In this document: in pieces, positions 8,043-17,849 of the stretch
How positions within the stretch are numbered: the stretch's first letter is position 1
How the letters are laid out: each line of letters begins with the position of its first letter
NCBI RefSeq assembly: GCF_025685645.1
Contig: NZ_JAGSYF010000001.1
Location: 620,001 to 684,000 of the forward strand
Reading direction: 5' to 3'
Length of the DNA stretch: 64,000 nt
Source: Edaphobacter bradus
Lineage (GTDB): Bacteria > Acidobacteriota > Terriglobia > Terriglobales > Acidobacteriaceae
Notes under the pieces: model-generated
Told to the model about the DNA's origin: nothing
The model's database searches: none
Seen by the model: only the letters and a program-made list of their open reading frames with translations
Position numbers and translations under genes: made by a program

Positions 8043-11000
8043 TTAGAAGGCGTACCGGAGGCTGAACTGGAACTGACGTTCAGACGCGTAGGTGTTTCCC
8101 TTCTGAGTCACACGGCCGAAGGTGTTGCTGGTTGGAGAGACATCGGGGTTATCCCAGTTGGGGTGGTTTGTGTAGTTGAAGCTCTCTGCCTTGAAGATCA
8201 GCTGATGGTTTTCATGGTTGGGGACGATGTGGAAGCCCTTCTGGAGTGCAGCCGAGAAGCTCTGGAAGCCGGGTCCGTAGATCAGGCCACGCATGCCGCG
8301 CGGAGCGAAGGTGCCTGCCGGCGCCGTCGACCATATTCCTGAACCCACGCCTTCAAACCACTGGTTGGGGGTCTTTCCGGCACGAGAGAACTGGTGGGGG
8401 AGATTCGGACTGCGGGAAACGACCCAGAGCTGGTTGCCAGACCCCGGCCCAACTCCCGCGACGTCGTTGTTCTGCGAGACTGTTTGCGGACGGCCAGATT
8501 GCGCCTGGATGGTTCCGGAGAATTGCCAGTTGCCGAGCATTGTCCGCGCAAACAGATTGCTCGCATTGTTGGCGAAGGGAATATCCCAGACATAGTTGAT
8601 CACGAGAACGTGCCGAGTATCGAAGTCGCTGGGGCCATAGAAGTTTCTGTTGCTGAAGGCGTTGGGAATGTTGGTGCCGTTGGAGGACCCGAAGTCGAGA
8701 CTCTTGGACCAAGTATAGGCAGCACCGAAGAGCAGTCCCTTGGTGAGACGGCGCTTGAGGTTCGCCTGCATGGAGTGATACATCGCGCTGCCGACGTTCT
8801 CGGCTTCGATGACGGTCGAGAAGCCTTTGTACGGACGAAGCGCATCCGCGTTTTTGATGGTGGGGTTTGCCTGCCTCGTCCCCGCCTGGAGCTGATTGAT
8901 ATTGGCGAGCTGCTCGAGGTGATAGCCCCGGCGTCCGACGTAGCTGAGGGTGAACGTTGCGACATTCGTGAACTCATGCTCAACCGTCACATTGAATCCC
9001 CAGGCCTCAGGGCTTGGGTAGGTATGCGCATGAGAGGTGAAGGCGAGCGGCAGAGCGTTTTGGCCGAGACCGCCAGGATTATCGACGCTGCCTAGCGTCA
9101 CCGTGGATGCCGGTTGGAAGGGAGCATTGCCACCGACGTGCACTGTATCGCTGATGCCGAGGCGCTGCACGTAACGGCCGGCTCCGGCGCGTACGACGGT
9201 GCCGGGATTGAACTGATAGGCAAAACCAAGACGAGGCTGAATGTCAGTGTAGACCGTCGGCGAATAGCCAGAGTTATATCCGCGGAAGAGACGCTGATAG
9301 TTGCCGTTGAGGATGGAGTCAGGCACGTGGCCCTTGGCTTTGCTAGGGAACCCGCTACCGGGGATGACGACACCGTTATAGGGATCCCCACCGGTAAGGA
9401 AACCGGTGTTTGGATTGACGACAGGAGCAAGGGACGCGCTGTAGTCCTTCGGGCTGAAGAACGCCTGGTTGCCCCATAGCGCGTGGTACGGCGTCATGAT
9501 GTCGTAGCGGATACCGTACTCGAGTACGAGTTTCGGATTTACGCGCCACTGGTCCTGGCCAAACATGCTGTACATGTTGCCGCGGAACAGGGTGTAGGAG
9601 CGTGTTCCGATCTCGCCGTAGGTATCGAAGAGCCCGAGGGCGACGTTTGCCACCGCAGCGTTCGATGTGGGGTTGGGCTTGCCGCCACGAGTGTCGGTAA
9701 AGGTGAAGAGGCCGTTCTGGTTGTTGGTGGTGCCGGGGCGGGTGTTATCGACGCTGATCTGGTCGTAGTTGTTTTCGCCGGCATACTCCCACTGGAAGCC
9801 GGCCTTGATCGTGTGGTTTCCCCAGACCCTGGTGATGTTGTCACCGAAATCGTAGACAATACCGCCTGAACGCGATGGATATGGGCCGCCGTCGAGCGTC
9901 CCGAAGTTCTGGAGCTGGATGGTCGGAATCTTATTGGGAACCACTTTGGTGGCGGACCCGAAGAGGTACGGGTAATTGATGCCGTACTTGGTGCGGTCGT
10001 ACCGGCCCGACGAAGTGTCGATGTTGATGTCGACGTGATCGGCGGCTCCGGACGCATATGCGTCATTGACCATGCTCGGGTTGATCGTCCAAGTCCAGTG
10101 CAGAACGCCGATCTGATTGGGGCGATGGAAGATGCGGGGGTTGGTGTTGAAGTTGCCGAAATGCGGCTCGTAGTCGTCGTAGTTGTAGTCCAAAAGGCTG
10201 AAGCGCAGGTGGTGCGCTTCGAAGGGAATGTAGTCGACGACAACACTGTCCTTGCGTTGTCTTTCGGTATAGAGAGCGGTATCAGTCCAGTTACTGGAGG
10301 CATTTCCTGTGAGATTGGCCGCCGGATACGCGTTGAGCAGGCCGATTCCGTTAGGGCTGAGTTGGCTTTGAGGAATGACGTTGTTGGAATAGGGAACGCC
10401 AGTCGTAGGATTCACGAGTTGAATGGGGCCGCTGTAAAAGATGTTTGGCCCGAGCAACTCGCTGAAGTTACCTTGCCGCATGAGGGCCGTGGGGACCTTG
10501 AGGGTGGAACTGGAGGTGTCATCGTGGTTGTACTTTACCCATTCCTGTCCGACGAGGAAGAATAGCTTGTCGCGATTCTTGTTGAAGTGGCCGGGAATGT
10601 AGACTGGACCATTGAGGTTCCAGCCGAACTGGTTGTACCGGAATGCTCCGCGCTTTAGTCTGTTAAGGTTACGGCTCCAGGTATTGGCATTGAGTGCGTT
10701 ATTGCGGAAGTATTCGAAGGCGCTGCCGTGGAAGTCGGTTGTCCCGCTCTTTGGAACCATTCGGATCTGTCCACCCGAAGTGCGTCCATACTCTGCCGAG
10801 TAGCTGGTGGTCAGCACCTGCACTTCCGAGGTGGAGTCCACGTCGGCAACGCCTACGCTGGTGCCGTTTGAGCGCGTGCGCACCATCGGAGCGCCGTCGA
10901 AAGTGATTACGCTTTCTTGCGAGCGCGCGCCGTTGACGTTGATGCCGTTGTCGAGACCGAAGGCGAAGGCCGCCATGGAGTTGTTACGGACAACGCCTGG

Positions 11001-11495
11001 CTCCATCTGCGCGAGATAAAGCGGATTGCGGCCGTTGAGCTGGATGTTTTTCACCTGCTCCTGCGTGATCAGCTGGCCGACTGAACCGCTCTCCGTCTGC
11101 ACGGTGTTGGCGCTGGCTTCCACAGTGATCAAAGTGGTGGTGTCGCCGACTTTCATCGTGACATCAATGCGGCGGCCGATATTGGGATCAACCTGCACCC
11201 CACTGAGGGTCGTCGTCTGAAAGCCTGGAGCTTCCACACGTACGTTGTAGCTACCCGGTGCCAGATTGGTAATTGTGAAGTTACCCGCTTCGTTGGTGAC
11301 CACATCCCTGTCAGTTCGGGTCGCGTCGTTGTGCGCAATGACCTTTGCGTTTGCGACGACGGCTCCGGAGGTGTCGGAGACCGTACCTGAAAGCGATGAG
11401 GTATCGGTTTGAGCGATTCCGTGTCTCGGAAACAATACGGCAATCGATAGGATTGCGCAAATGCACCATATTTTGATGGTTATGGCTTTCCGCAT
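8043..11495 (-). CDS. TonB-dependent receptor with carboxypeptidase-regulatory domain (Oar-like)
   Basis: This is a complete 1150-aa outer-membrane receptor. Residues 1-29 are a signal peptide ending near GIAQ. Residues 30-120 form the carboxypeptidase-regulatory beta-sandwich (SLSGTVSDTSGAVVANAKV, NLAPGSYNVRVEAPGFQT). A plug domain follows (VQLNGRN-type motif NIQLNGRNPLYLAQMEPGV, about 153-171), then a long beta-barrel ending in FQFSLRYAF with a terminal Phe. It would import a glycan using TonB energy. It is divergent from a LacI-type regulator. Two operator-like 20-bp repeats lie 76-135 bp upstream of its start, so sugar-controlled expression is likely. It precedes the GH38 gene on the same strand. 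Confidence 0.92.
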   Translation of the reverse strand: MRKAITIKIWCICAILSIAVLFPRHGIAQTDTSSLSGTVSDTSGAVVANAKVIAHNDATRTDRDVVTNEAGNFTITNLAPGSYNVRVEAPGFQTTTLSGVQVDPNIGRRIDVTMKVGDTTTLITVEASANTVQTESGSVGQLITQEQVKNIQLNGRNPLYLAQMEPGVVRNNSMAAFAFGLDNGINVNGARSQESVITFDGAPMVRTRSNGTSVGVADVDSTSEVQVLTTSYSAEYGRTSGGQIRMVPKSGTTDFHGSAFEYFRNNALNANTWSRNLNRLKRGAFRYNQFGWNLNGPVYIPGHFNKNRDKLFFLVGQEWVKYNHDDTSSSTLKVPTALMRQGNFSELLGPNIFYSGPIQLVNPTTGVPYSNNVIPQSQLSPNGIGLLNAYPAANLTGNASSNWTDTALYTERQRKDSVVVDYIPFEAHHLRFSLLDYNYDDYEPHFGNFNTNPRIFHRPNQIGVLHWTWTINPSMVNDAYASGAADHVDINIDTSSGRYDRTKYGINYPYLFGSATKVVPNKIPTIQLQNFGTLDGGPYPSRSGGIVYDFGDNITRVWGNHTIKAGFQWEYAGENNYDQISVDNTRPGTTNNQNGLFTFTDTRGGKPNPTSNAAVANVALGLFDTYGEIGTRSYTLFRGNMYSMFGQDQWRVNPKLVLEYGIRYDIMTPYHALWGNQAFFSPKDYSASLAPVVNPNTGFLTGGDPYNGVVIPGSGFPSKAKGHVPDSILNGNYQRLFRGYNSGYSPTVYTDIQPRLGFAYQFNPGTVVRAGAGRYVQRLGISDTVHVGGNAPFQPASTVTLGSVDNPGGLGQNALPLAFTSHAHTYPSPEAWGFNVTVEHEFTNVATFTLSYVGRRGYHLEQLANINQLQAGTRQANPTIKNADALRPYKGFSTVIEAENVGSAMYHSMQANLKRRLTKGLLFGAAYTWSKSLDFGSSNGTNIPNAFSNRNFYGPSDFDTRHVLVINYVWDIPFANNASNLFARTMLGNWQFSGTIQAQSGRPQTVSQNNDVAGVGPGSGNQLWVVSRSPNLPHQFSRAGKTPNQWFEGVGSGIWSTAPAGTFAPRGMRGLIYGPGFQSFSAALQKGFHIVPNHENHQLIFKAESFNYTNHPNWDNPDVSPTSNTFGRVTQKGNTYASERQFQFSLRYAF

Positions 11496-11570
11496 GGCGA
11501 CTCCTTTGAATGAAAAATGACCTCAAATGATCGTTGACTTGTTTTTTCTTTAGAGGTGCACAACGTGCGT

Positions 11571-11590
11571 GCATCATGATTGCGCTATCA
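11571..11590. promoter_or_regulatory. LacI-type operator candidate 1
   Basis: GCATCATGATTGCGCTATCA contains the near-palindrome TGATTGCGCTATCA with a central GCGC, as in many LacI-family operators. It lies between the divergent receptor and LacI genes. Copy 2 starts exactly 40 bp later. Confidence 0.55.
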
Positions 11591-11610
11591 CAACGCACAC
11601 CTGTCTACGC

Positions 11611-11630
11611 GCATCAGTATTGCGCTGTCA
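11611..11630. promoter_or_regulatory. LacI-type operator candidate 2
   Basis: GCATCAGTATTGCGCTGTCA matches copy 1 at 16 of 20 positions. The 40-bp offset is close to four helical turns, so both copies would face the same side of the DNA. Confidence 0.55.
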
Positions 11631-11724
11631 ATATGAGAACTGCTTAAATTTCCACGGAAATATTAGCGTTTGATATGTGCTGGGATGATAGCCCTCCCAG
11701 AAACCGCTTTTCGGAAAGGGACAC

Positions 11725-12744
11725 GTGAAAAGAGCGCCTCTCTCAAAACGGGCAACGTTGCAAGATGTTGCACGCGCAGCAGGCGTTGGGGCCATGACAG
11801 TCTCTCGCACCATCAACGGGCATCCCTATGTCTCTGAAGAGACAGCAAAGAAAGTTCGCGCAGCAATTCGCCAGTTAGGTTATCGGCCCAATCAAGCTGC
11901 CAGAATGCTCACTGGGCAGCTATCACGATCAATAGGGCTTATCGTTACCGACTTAGCCGATCCCTTCTTCTCCGTCGTTAGTCACGCAGTACAGGAGACT
12001 GCACGGAAGAGTGGGTACTTGGTCTGGCTGGCCGCTTCCAGCGACGACCCAACCATTGAGGCCGCGCAGATTGAACAGATGACACATCATCCAGTAGATG
12101 GCATCTTATTGGTTCCAGTAGATAGCAAAGACAAACGTCTAACGACAATAGCTGCAGGACCAACTCCCATTGTCACCATCGACCGCCCCATCGAAGTCGC
12201 TACCACGGATTCGGTAGGTGTCGAGAACAGGGCGGGCGCGCGGATGGCAGTGGAACACCTCATTGGCCACGGGTACAAACGAATTGTGTGCGTGGCGACC
12301 AATCCGCATCTGTTCACCATAAAAGAACGGCTCGCAGGCTATGAGGAATGTATACGCGAAGCGAAGCTGCCTCACGCGAGATCACTGCGATTGCAGAGCC
12401 AGGCTGATGTAAAACTTGCTTTGAAAGAGCTGTTTGAGTCAGGCAACCGGCCGGATGCTCTGTTTTCTGCGAATAACTCTTCGACGATTTGGGTAATCGA
12501 GGCGCTCCGCGAATTGGGAATCAAGATGGGTAAAGATGTGGCTTTGGTGGGATTCGACGACGTCGACTTTTATGCTCTGATTACCCCTCCGGTAACTGCT
12601 ATTCGCCAGCCAGCAGCCGAGCTCGGGCATATGTCAACCCGATTGCTGCTCCAGCGAATAAAAGGGGAGTTCACAGCCACGAGCGTTCGAACAGTTTTGC
12701 CGGTAAAGCTAGTCGTGCGTGAGTCGTGCGGTTGCAAAAGGTGA
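11725..12744 (+). CDS. LacI-family transcriptional regulator
   Basis: This 339-aa regulator has an N-terminal helix-turn-helix (ATLQDVARAAGVGAMTVSRT, about residues 10-29), the hinge helix region near RPNQAARML, and a periplasmic-binding-protein-like sensor domain (GLIVTDLADPFFSVV, VALVGFDDVDFYALITPPVT). The start is a GTG with AAAGGG eight bases before it. It is transcribed away from the large TonB receptor and most likely represses it, and perhaps the mannosidase, until a sugar binds. The effector cannot be read from the sequence. The last residues are CGCKR, as is common in this family. Confidence 0.92.
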   Translation: MKRAPLSKRATLQDVARAAGVGAMTVSRTINGHPYVSEETAKKVRAAIRQLGYRPNQAARMLTGQLSRSIGLIVTDLADPFFSVVSHAVQETARKSGYLVWLAASSDDPTIEAAQIEQMTHHPVDGILLVPVDSKDKRLTTIAAGPTPIVTIDRPIEVATTDSVGVENRAGARMAVEHLIGHGYKRIVCVATNPHLFTIKERLAGYEECIREAKLPHARSLRLQSQADVKLALKELFESGNRPDALFSANNSSTIWVIEALRELGIKMGKDVALVGFDDVDFYALITPPVTAIRQPAAELGHMSTRLLLQRIKGEFTATSVRTVLPVKLVVRESCGCKR

Positions 12745-12770
12745 GAATAGCAATGACGAGCAGGTCATTT

Positions 12771-12790
12771 GCATCAGAATTGCTCTTGAC
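12771..12790. promoter_or_regulatory. Degenerate third copy of the LacI-type box
   Basis: GCATCAGAATTGCTCTTGAC resembles the two boxes upstream of the regulator (14 of 20 with copy 2). It lies just after the lacI-type gene, on the side of the GH92 fossil. It may be an auxiliary operator or a remnant. Confidence 0.35.
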
Positions 12791-12879
12791 GGTTGACCGC
12801 TGCAATGGAGACTGACGTGAGATGCGATGTCATCTCGATATCTGCGAATCCGGCTACAGATCGCCGAATCGTCAACCTA

Positions 12880-13223
12880 TTTTCCCTCTGAAATGGAAGG
12901 TGGTACGGATCCAGTGTCCCAGTGCGTGGGCTTGTCTGTCATCGTAAGCCTCAGTTCGCCGCCCGCCATCAGTTGATTATGTGTAAACCATGAGCGCTGA
13001 TACGATTTGCCATTCCACATCGCTTTTGCGATGTAAAAATGTTCGTTGGAGAAGAGCTCTCCGCGACGACAGAAAAGGTCTTCCCATTCGCCAGAAAGAT
13101 AGAAGACCGTGGAAACGTTGGCGAGCCAATCACGTAGAAGTTCTGCGCTGCAACCGGGAAGAACCCTATCTGGTTGAATGTAAGAAACGATCCCATCGCG
13201 CCCGAATCGTCATTATCTGGCAC
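12880..13223 (-). pseudogene. GH92 alpha-1,2-mannosidase fossil, C-terminal end
   Basis: On the minus strand, PDNDDSGAMGSF, NQIGFFPVAAQNFYVIGSP, LANGKTFSV and NRISAHGLHIIN follow the C-terminal pattern of GH92 exo-mannosidases (GNDDxGxMSAW, GFYPVxxxxxxYxxGSP, W..H..I). After a stop, another frame continues with GGELRLTMTDKPTHWDTGS, which is also typical of the GH92 end. The remaining 600 or more upstream residues are missing. This is therefore a frameshifted remnant of a second mannosidase. It supports mannose-rich glycans as the historical substrate of the locus. Confidence 0.75.
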
Positions 13224-13362
13224 AACATAGGCGTTTCAGCTATTGTGGGCCTCATCGCCACGCCGCTGGCGCCAGTACCCAAACACAAAACCTAGACAAC
13301 CGACGCGACGGCGAATCCGCCGAAAAGCAGCTGGAAGAACCGTCGGCGAACTCCGAGAAACC

Positions 13363-14043
13363 TCAGCAATCGAGCAGTCGTCCTTTTTCAAGGTGCAGGG
13401 TTCGGCTAGCAAACTGTGTGGCGTGACTGTCGTGTGTAACCATCACGATGGTCTTCTCGAAATCCCCATGAAGTTGCTGCAGGAGCACCAGAACCTCTTG
13501 GGCGGAGGAAGCATCGAGGTTCCCGGTGGGCTCATCTGCGAGGATCAGGTCGGGATCAGTTACAAGAGCACGTGCAACGGCGACGCGTTGCTGTTGCCCG
13601 CCAGACAACTGATGCGGCAGGTGGTCTATGCGATCTCCCAGACCTACCAGATTCAATGCTGTTTTTGCATGTTTTTGCTTTTCTGCGTGGCTTAGCGTCG
13701 TCAGGTTCAAGGGTAGTGCAACATTTTCAAGTGCTGTCAACACAGGTATGAGGTTGAAAAACTGAAAGACAAATCCGACATGAGTATTTCGCCAACGGGC
13801 AAGCTCACGATCTTTCATAGACTCGAACCTGCTGCCCAAGACTTTGACCTCTCCCGCAGTTGGCATGTCCATGGCTGCGACCAGGTGAAGCAGCGTCGAT
13901 TTGCCGGAACCTGACGGACCCATCAAGGCAACAAAATCTCCTTTCGGAATGGACAGACTGATGCCGTCCAGGGCGGTGACGCTGAATTCTTCGCCGGTGT
14001 AGGTTTTTGTCAGTTCTCTTACTTCGATAGCGATCTCACTCAT
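13363..14043 (-). CDS. ABC transporter ATP-binding protein (MacB/LolD type)
   Basis: This 226-aa ATPase has Walker [10 protein letters not shown] near residue 41, the Q-loop region [10 protein letters not shown], signature [15 protein letters not shown] and Walker [10 protein letters not shown] followed by the H-loop VTHD. It belongs to the class that works with FtsX/MacB-type permeases, as in lipoprotein release or tripartite export. Its ATG overlaps the stop of the membrane fusion protein gene (ATGA), so it is translationally coupled. It is the last gene of a leftward operon that starts with the CpxP/Spy-like gene. Confidence 0.93.
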   Translation of the reverse strand: MSEIAIEVRELTKTYTGEEFSVTALDGISLSIPKGDFVALMGPSGSGKSTLLHLVAAMDMPTAGEVKVLGSRFESMKDRELARWRNTHVGFVFQFFNLIPVLTALENVALPLNLTTLSHAEKQKHAKTALNLVGLGDRIDHLPHQLSGGQQQRVAVARALVTDPDLILADEPTGNLDASSAQEVLVLLQQLHGDFEKTIVMVTHDSHATQFASRTLHLEKGRLLDC

Positions 14044-15392
14044 GGATTGTCCCTTCTTTCCTGTTTGACTGTCTGACCTTCCTTAAGGCCGGCAGGCGGA
14101 TTGACGATGAGCTGATCCCCCTCCTGCAGCCCCTCGGTTATTTGCAGCGCATCCGCAGAAGCGGCTCCGGTATGGACCCTGCGGTATGCAGTCTTGCCGT
14201 TCACAACGATGAAAACTCCCAGATCGCGGAGCGCTGTCTTCGGCACAGAAATAACCGGCAGCGCCTTTCCCGACTGCTTTTGCGTCGCGATCGCGTGGAA
14301 TGACACCGAGGCGTTCATATCAGGCCGCAAGAGATCATCGGGGTTGCGTATCTTGACCTTCACCTCGACGGTCGCCTTCTGACGGTTGGCAACGGGCGAG
14401 ATCTCTTCAACCTCGCCTTCGTATTTCTGGTCAGGATAGGCGTCCGTCGTGATGACGGCAGGCTGGTTTGGCACGAGGCGGGAAAAGTCGCTTTGGCTGA
14501 TGTCCAGTTGCACCTGAAGCTGATGCAGGTCAGCCAGCGACACGACGTATCCTCGCGCCCCGTTGTCACTCACAAAGCCGGTGGTGACAAACTCGCCGGG
14601 CTCGACATTTCTTTCGAGGATGGTGCCTGCGACAGGTGCTCGAATTACTGTGTTCTGAAGCTGTGTGCGCGCATACGCAAGCGTGCCCTCGGCTTGTTCC
14701 AGTTGTCCCCGAGCTGCATCGATCTCTTCGGAGCGCGGACCTACGCGTGCGAGGTCGTAGCTGCGTTCGAACGATTTGAACTTTGCCTCTCCCTGATTGA
14801 ATTTGGCGGTCGCATCATCAAGAGCTTGTCTCGAGAGAACCTGCGCCTCCGCCAACTGACGTGTCCTCTGTAATGTGACGCGAGCATTCTCCATCTCCGA
14901 TTGCACCTCGGCCATGTCCGCATTGGCCTTCGCAATCTCCTGCGGCCGCGAGCCGTTTCGCAATTCGGTCAGCTTTGCCTTGAGGTAGTTGACTTGGCCG
15001 ACTGCTTCCTGCACCTTGGCCTGGTATTCATCGGACTCAAGCCGCACCAGCACCTGCCCAGTGTTGGCCAGGTCGCCCTTCCCAACGCCAATCCAGGCCA
15101 CACGTCCATCAACCTTGGTTGCGACCTCAATCTTATGCGCTGGAACGACGTAGCCGGTCGCATTCAGAATAACCTCGCCGCCGCTGCCACCAGCCTCCTT
15201 TTCCGCGTGCACCGTCACGACTGCTACTTGCGGCGCGGGAGTTCGGGTGACGAGAAAAACCGCACCAGAGGCGCACGCAACCAGAAGTGCCGCCCCACCG
15301 AGCAGTTTTCTGCTGCCGCGCTGAGGTTTCCTCTCAGATGGCCGCTTGTCAGATGAGCGATCAATCCGCAATTGTTTAAGGTCCACGGTCAT
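14040..15392 (-). CDS. HlyD-type membrane fusion protein of an ABC exporter
   Basis: This 450-aa protein has a cytoplasmic basic N-terminus, one membrane segment (about 30-50), a biotinyl-lipoyl-like start ([20 protein letters not shown]), a long coiled-coil hairpin (about 130-260) and a beta-barrel part ([20 protein letters not shown], then [21 protein letters not shown]). It should bridge the inner-membrane permeases to an outer-membrane channel. No channel gene lies in this operon. It is six bases from the upstream permease gene and overlaps the ATPase gene downstream. Confidence 0.9.
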   Translation of the reverse strand: MTVDLKQLRIDRSSDKRPSERKPQRGSRKLLGGAALLVACASGAVFLVTRTPAPQVAVVTVHAEKEAGGSGGEVILNATGYVVPAHKIEVATKVDGRVAWIGVGKGDLANTGQVLVRLESDEYQAKVQEAVGQVNYLKAKLTELRNGSRPQEIAKANADMAEVQSEMENARVTLQRTRQLAEAQVLSRQALDDATAKFNQGEAKFKSFERSYDLARVGPRSEEIDAARGQLEQAEGTLAYARTQLQNTVIRAPVAGTILERNVEPGEFVTTGFVSDNGARGYVVSLADLHQLQVQLDISQSDFSRLVPNQPAVITTDAYPDQKYEGEVEEISPVANRQKATVEVKVKIRNPDDLLRPDMNASVSFHAIATQKQSGKALPVISVPKTALRDLGVFIVVNGKTAYRRVHTGAASADALQITEGLQEGDQLIVNPPAGLKEGQTVKQERRDNP

Positions 15393-15397
15393 GAGTG

Positions 15398-16561
15398 CTA
15401 GTTCTCCGTTAGCGCCGCAATGATTTCTCTTTTTGCACCTGCGCGGGCTGGAAGAAATCCGCCGGCCAGACCAAGCAGCACCGCAAACATCACCCCGGCA
15501 ATAGCTCCCGTCAGCCCAACGTGAAAGCGGAACTGTATTTCACTAAACGTTGCAAAGTTGCCTATGCCGCTCGTGACGTAGTTCAAAGGGAGACTGGCGA
15601 TACATCCAACAATGCCCGCCATCAACGCCAGCAAGATGGACTCGATCATGAAGCTCAGCAAAATGTGAAAGCGCGAAAACCCAAGGATTCTGAGTGTTCC
15701 AATCTCGCGACCTCGCCGAGCTATCGCCGCATACATCGTGTTCATTGCTGCAAAGCTGCTTCCCACCGCCATGATGAGAGCAATGAAGATACCGCTGGCT
15801 TCCAGCAGAACCCCGGAAGAGGTCTGTTTTGCGTAATACTCTTTTTCCGAGGTGGCAGATAACCCGAGGCTACGATCCTCGCTGATAGCCGCAATGAGCC
15901 GCGCCATCGCGCCTGGATCTGTCGCCCGCACCAGGATGGAGCTGAGCGAGGTCTGGCGATTGTAGTCAGAACTCATCTGATTGACGTCGCCCCAGATCTC
16001 GCTGTTCAACGCCGAATCGCCGCCATCCATCACCCCAACTACCTCCCAGCTGCCTCGCCCGAAGTTCAGGCGGTGGCCGATTGCGGCATCGGGGTAGCGC
16101 GCAAAGACCGACTTGCCGACCACCACTTCCCGTTGCCCAGCATTGAACCAGCGCCCCTGTGTCAGTGGAGCATCTCGCATACCTACCCCTACGCGAGACA
16201 GGCCTCGGAGTGTGACATTCATACCCCGGGCAAGTTTGGGGCTTGGAAGGTTGATGACGGTGACCATTTCTAGAGAAGCCAGAAGCGAGCCGTTCTTGTC
16301 TGTGGCTATGCCGGGAAGAGCCTGCAACTGCGAGAACGCCTCAGGCGTAACCGCGCTAGCGATCTCCGAAGTGCTGCCCTTCCGTAGCGCCAGGACTTGA
16401 AGAGGGTTGCCTGTGCTAGTAAAAGCCTTTCGCAGGCCATCGACGAGCGCCAGCGATGCTACCAGCACAAAGACCGTCATGGAGATGCCCAACACTGTCA
16501 TCAAAGTCGTCATCTTTCGTACGATGAGGTTTCGCCAGCTATACCGCAATGGAATCTTCAT
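15398..16561 (-). CDS. ABC transporter permease, FtsX/MacB type (second permease)
   Basis: This 387-aa protein has one N-terminal membrane helix (VLGISMTVFVLVASLALVDG), a periplasmic MacB-like domain of about 220 residues, and three C-terminal helices. The cytoplasmic coupling motif ARRGREIGTLRILGFSR is typical of FtsX-like permeases. It ends with the usual PARAGAKREIIAAL segment. It lies four bases after the other permease gene; the two probably form a heterodimer driven by the shared ATPase. Confidence 0.9.
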   Translation of the reverse strand: MKIPLRYSWRNLIVRKMTTLMTVLGISMTVFVLVASLALVDGLRKAFTSTGNPLQVLALRKGSTSEIASAVTPEAFSQLQALPGIATDKNGSLLASLEMVTVINLPSPKLARGMNVTLRGLSRVGVGMRDAPLTQGRWFNAGQREVVVGKSVFARYPDAAIGHRLNFGRGSWEVVGVMDGGDSALNSEIWGDVNQMSSDYNRQTSLSSILVRATDPGAMARLIAAISEDRSLGLSATSEKEYYAKQTSSGVLLEASGIFIALIMAVGSSFAAMNTMYAAIARRGREIGTLRILGFSRFHILLSFMIESILLALMAGIVGCIASLPLNYVTSGIGNFATFSEIQFRFHVGLTGAIAGVMFAVLLGLAGGFLPARAGAKREIIAALTEN

Positions 16562-16565
16562 GTGT

Positions 16566-17756
16566 TTACCCCGTGTATGCCAATGCGTCGATGATGGATG
16601 TGCGTGCCGCGCTTCGCGCCGGTATGGCCGCGCTGATTGCCGCTACAAGAGCCGCAGCAGCCAGCGTGTATAGCACCGTAACCGGAGTCATGGAGAGGGT
16701 GCTCAGGGTTCGAAATGCAGTTTGCGAGTGTGCCGCGCGCGCAAGAGCGAGACACAAGCCCTCAGCCGCAATGCATCCGGCAACTCCGCCAACCAAGCCG
16801 ATCAGAAGGGATTCACCGAGAATCATCTGGAGAATCTCTGACGGAGCATAGCCCAAGGTCTTGAGGATACCTACTTCACGCGTACGCTCCCGAACGGACA
16901 TGGCGATTGCGTTGGCCGATACGAGGACGATCGTAAACGCTACAGCGGAGCAGATCGCGAGCATGAATATCTTCAAGTTGCCGATGAACGAGATGAAGCT
17001 CAGCATGAAGGCGCGCTCATTTTCTGTCAGGGTCGGCGCAGGCGATTCGGCGAAGCCGCTATCGATCGCCGCGGCGACACGGGCGACCTCTTGTTTTGAG
17101 GATGCCTCGACGTGATACTGCTGTGTCATGCCCCGGCGCTTGTCCGAGGCTGGCAGACTGTTCTCCAGGTAGTCGCGGTTGAAGTAGATGGTCTCTCCGT
17201 AGCCTTCGTTCGAGGCATCGTAGACGCCCGCGAGCGTTAGATCCAGCGTCAGCGCAGGCGCCGATGTCGAGTTCACGATTGTGATCCGCTCTCCCGGCTG
17301 CCAGTGCAGCTTGGCAGCAAGATCGCGAGTTGCAATGGCCGCGGTCTTCTGCGTTAGGAACACCTGCTGCTCCTGTGCGGACAGGCGGATCTCGGGATGA
17401 ACCATGAGAAATGCCTGAGGCTCGATGGCGAACTGCGCAAAATGATTCTTCGGATCGCCTGGATCCTTATAGATTCCTCCAAACCAGCGAAGGCTGGTGA
17501 CTGCCTTGACACCCGGAATCTTGCGAATCTTTTCCTCAAACGACGCGGGCAGCTCCTGCGTGAGCGAAACCCTGTGATGGACGATCAGGCGCAGCGCCGT
17601 GGCTGGAGTCTCGTCTCCGCCTACAAAGAGCACCTGGTAAAGCGCAAAGATCAACCCGAGCACACAGAGAGAGGTCGCCATACTGGCTGCTGTAAGAAAG
17701 CTCCGGCGCTTGTTGCGAACCGCGTTTTTCAGGATCAGCGAAAGAGAGTTGCGCAT
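16566..17756 (-). CDS. ABC transporter permease, FtsX/MacB type (first permease)
   Basis: This 396-aa permease has the same architecture as its downstream partner: N-terminal helix (SFLTAASMATSLCVLGLIFA), periplasmic domain, three C-terminal helices and the coupling segment VRERTREVGILKTLGYAPSE. The gene start (MRNSLSLILKN) and about 15 bases of its leader closely resemble the start and leader of the TPR gene just upstream, pointing to a 5'-end duplication. Residue-level substrate contacts cannot be judged. Confidence 0.9.
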   Translation of the reverse strand: MRNSLSLILKNAVRNKRRSFLTAASMATSLCVLGLIFALYQVLFVGGDETPATALRLIVHHRVSLTQELPASFEEKIRKIPGVKAVTSLRWFGGIYKDPGDPKNHFAQFAIEPQAFLMVHPEIRLSAQEQQVFLTQKTAAIATRDLAAKLHWQPGERITIVNSTSAPALTLDLTLAGVYDASNEGYGETIYFNRDYLENSLPASDKRRGMTQQYHVEASSKQEVARVAAAIDSGFAESPAPTLTENERAFMLSFISFIGNLKIFMLAICSAVAFTIVLVSANAIAMSVRERTREVGILKTLGYAPSEILQMILGESLLIGLVGGVAGCIAAEGLCLALARAAHSQTAFRTLSTLSMTPVTVLYTLAAAALVAAISAAIPARSAARTSIIDALAYTG

Positions 17757-17849
17757 GGTTGCCTCTGTTCTCGGTACTGGTTCTTGAGCAAAACTGGTTG
17801 TGTTTTACCCTTCGTAACGTAGTGCTGCTTTGGCCCTGTCCGGGGGCCC

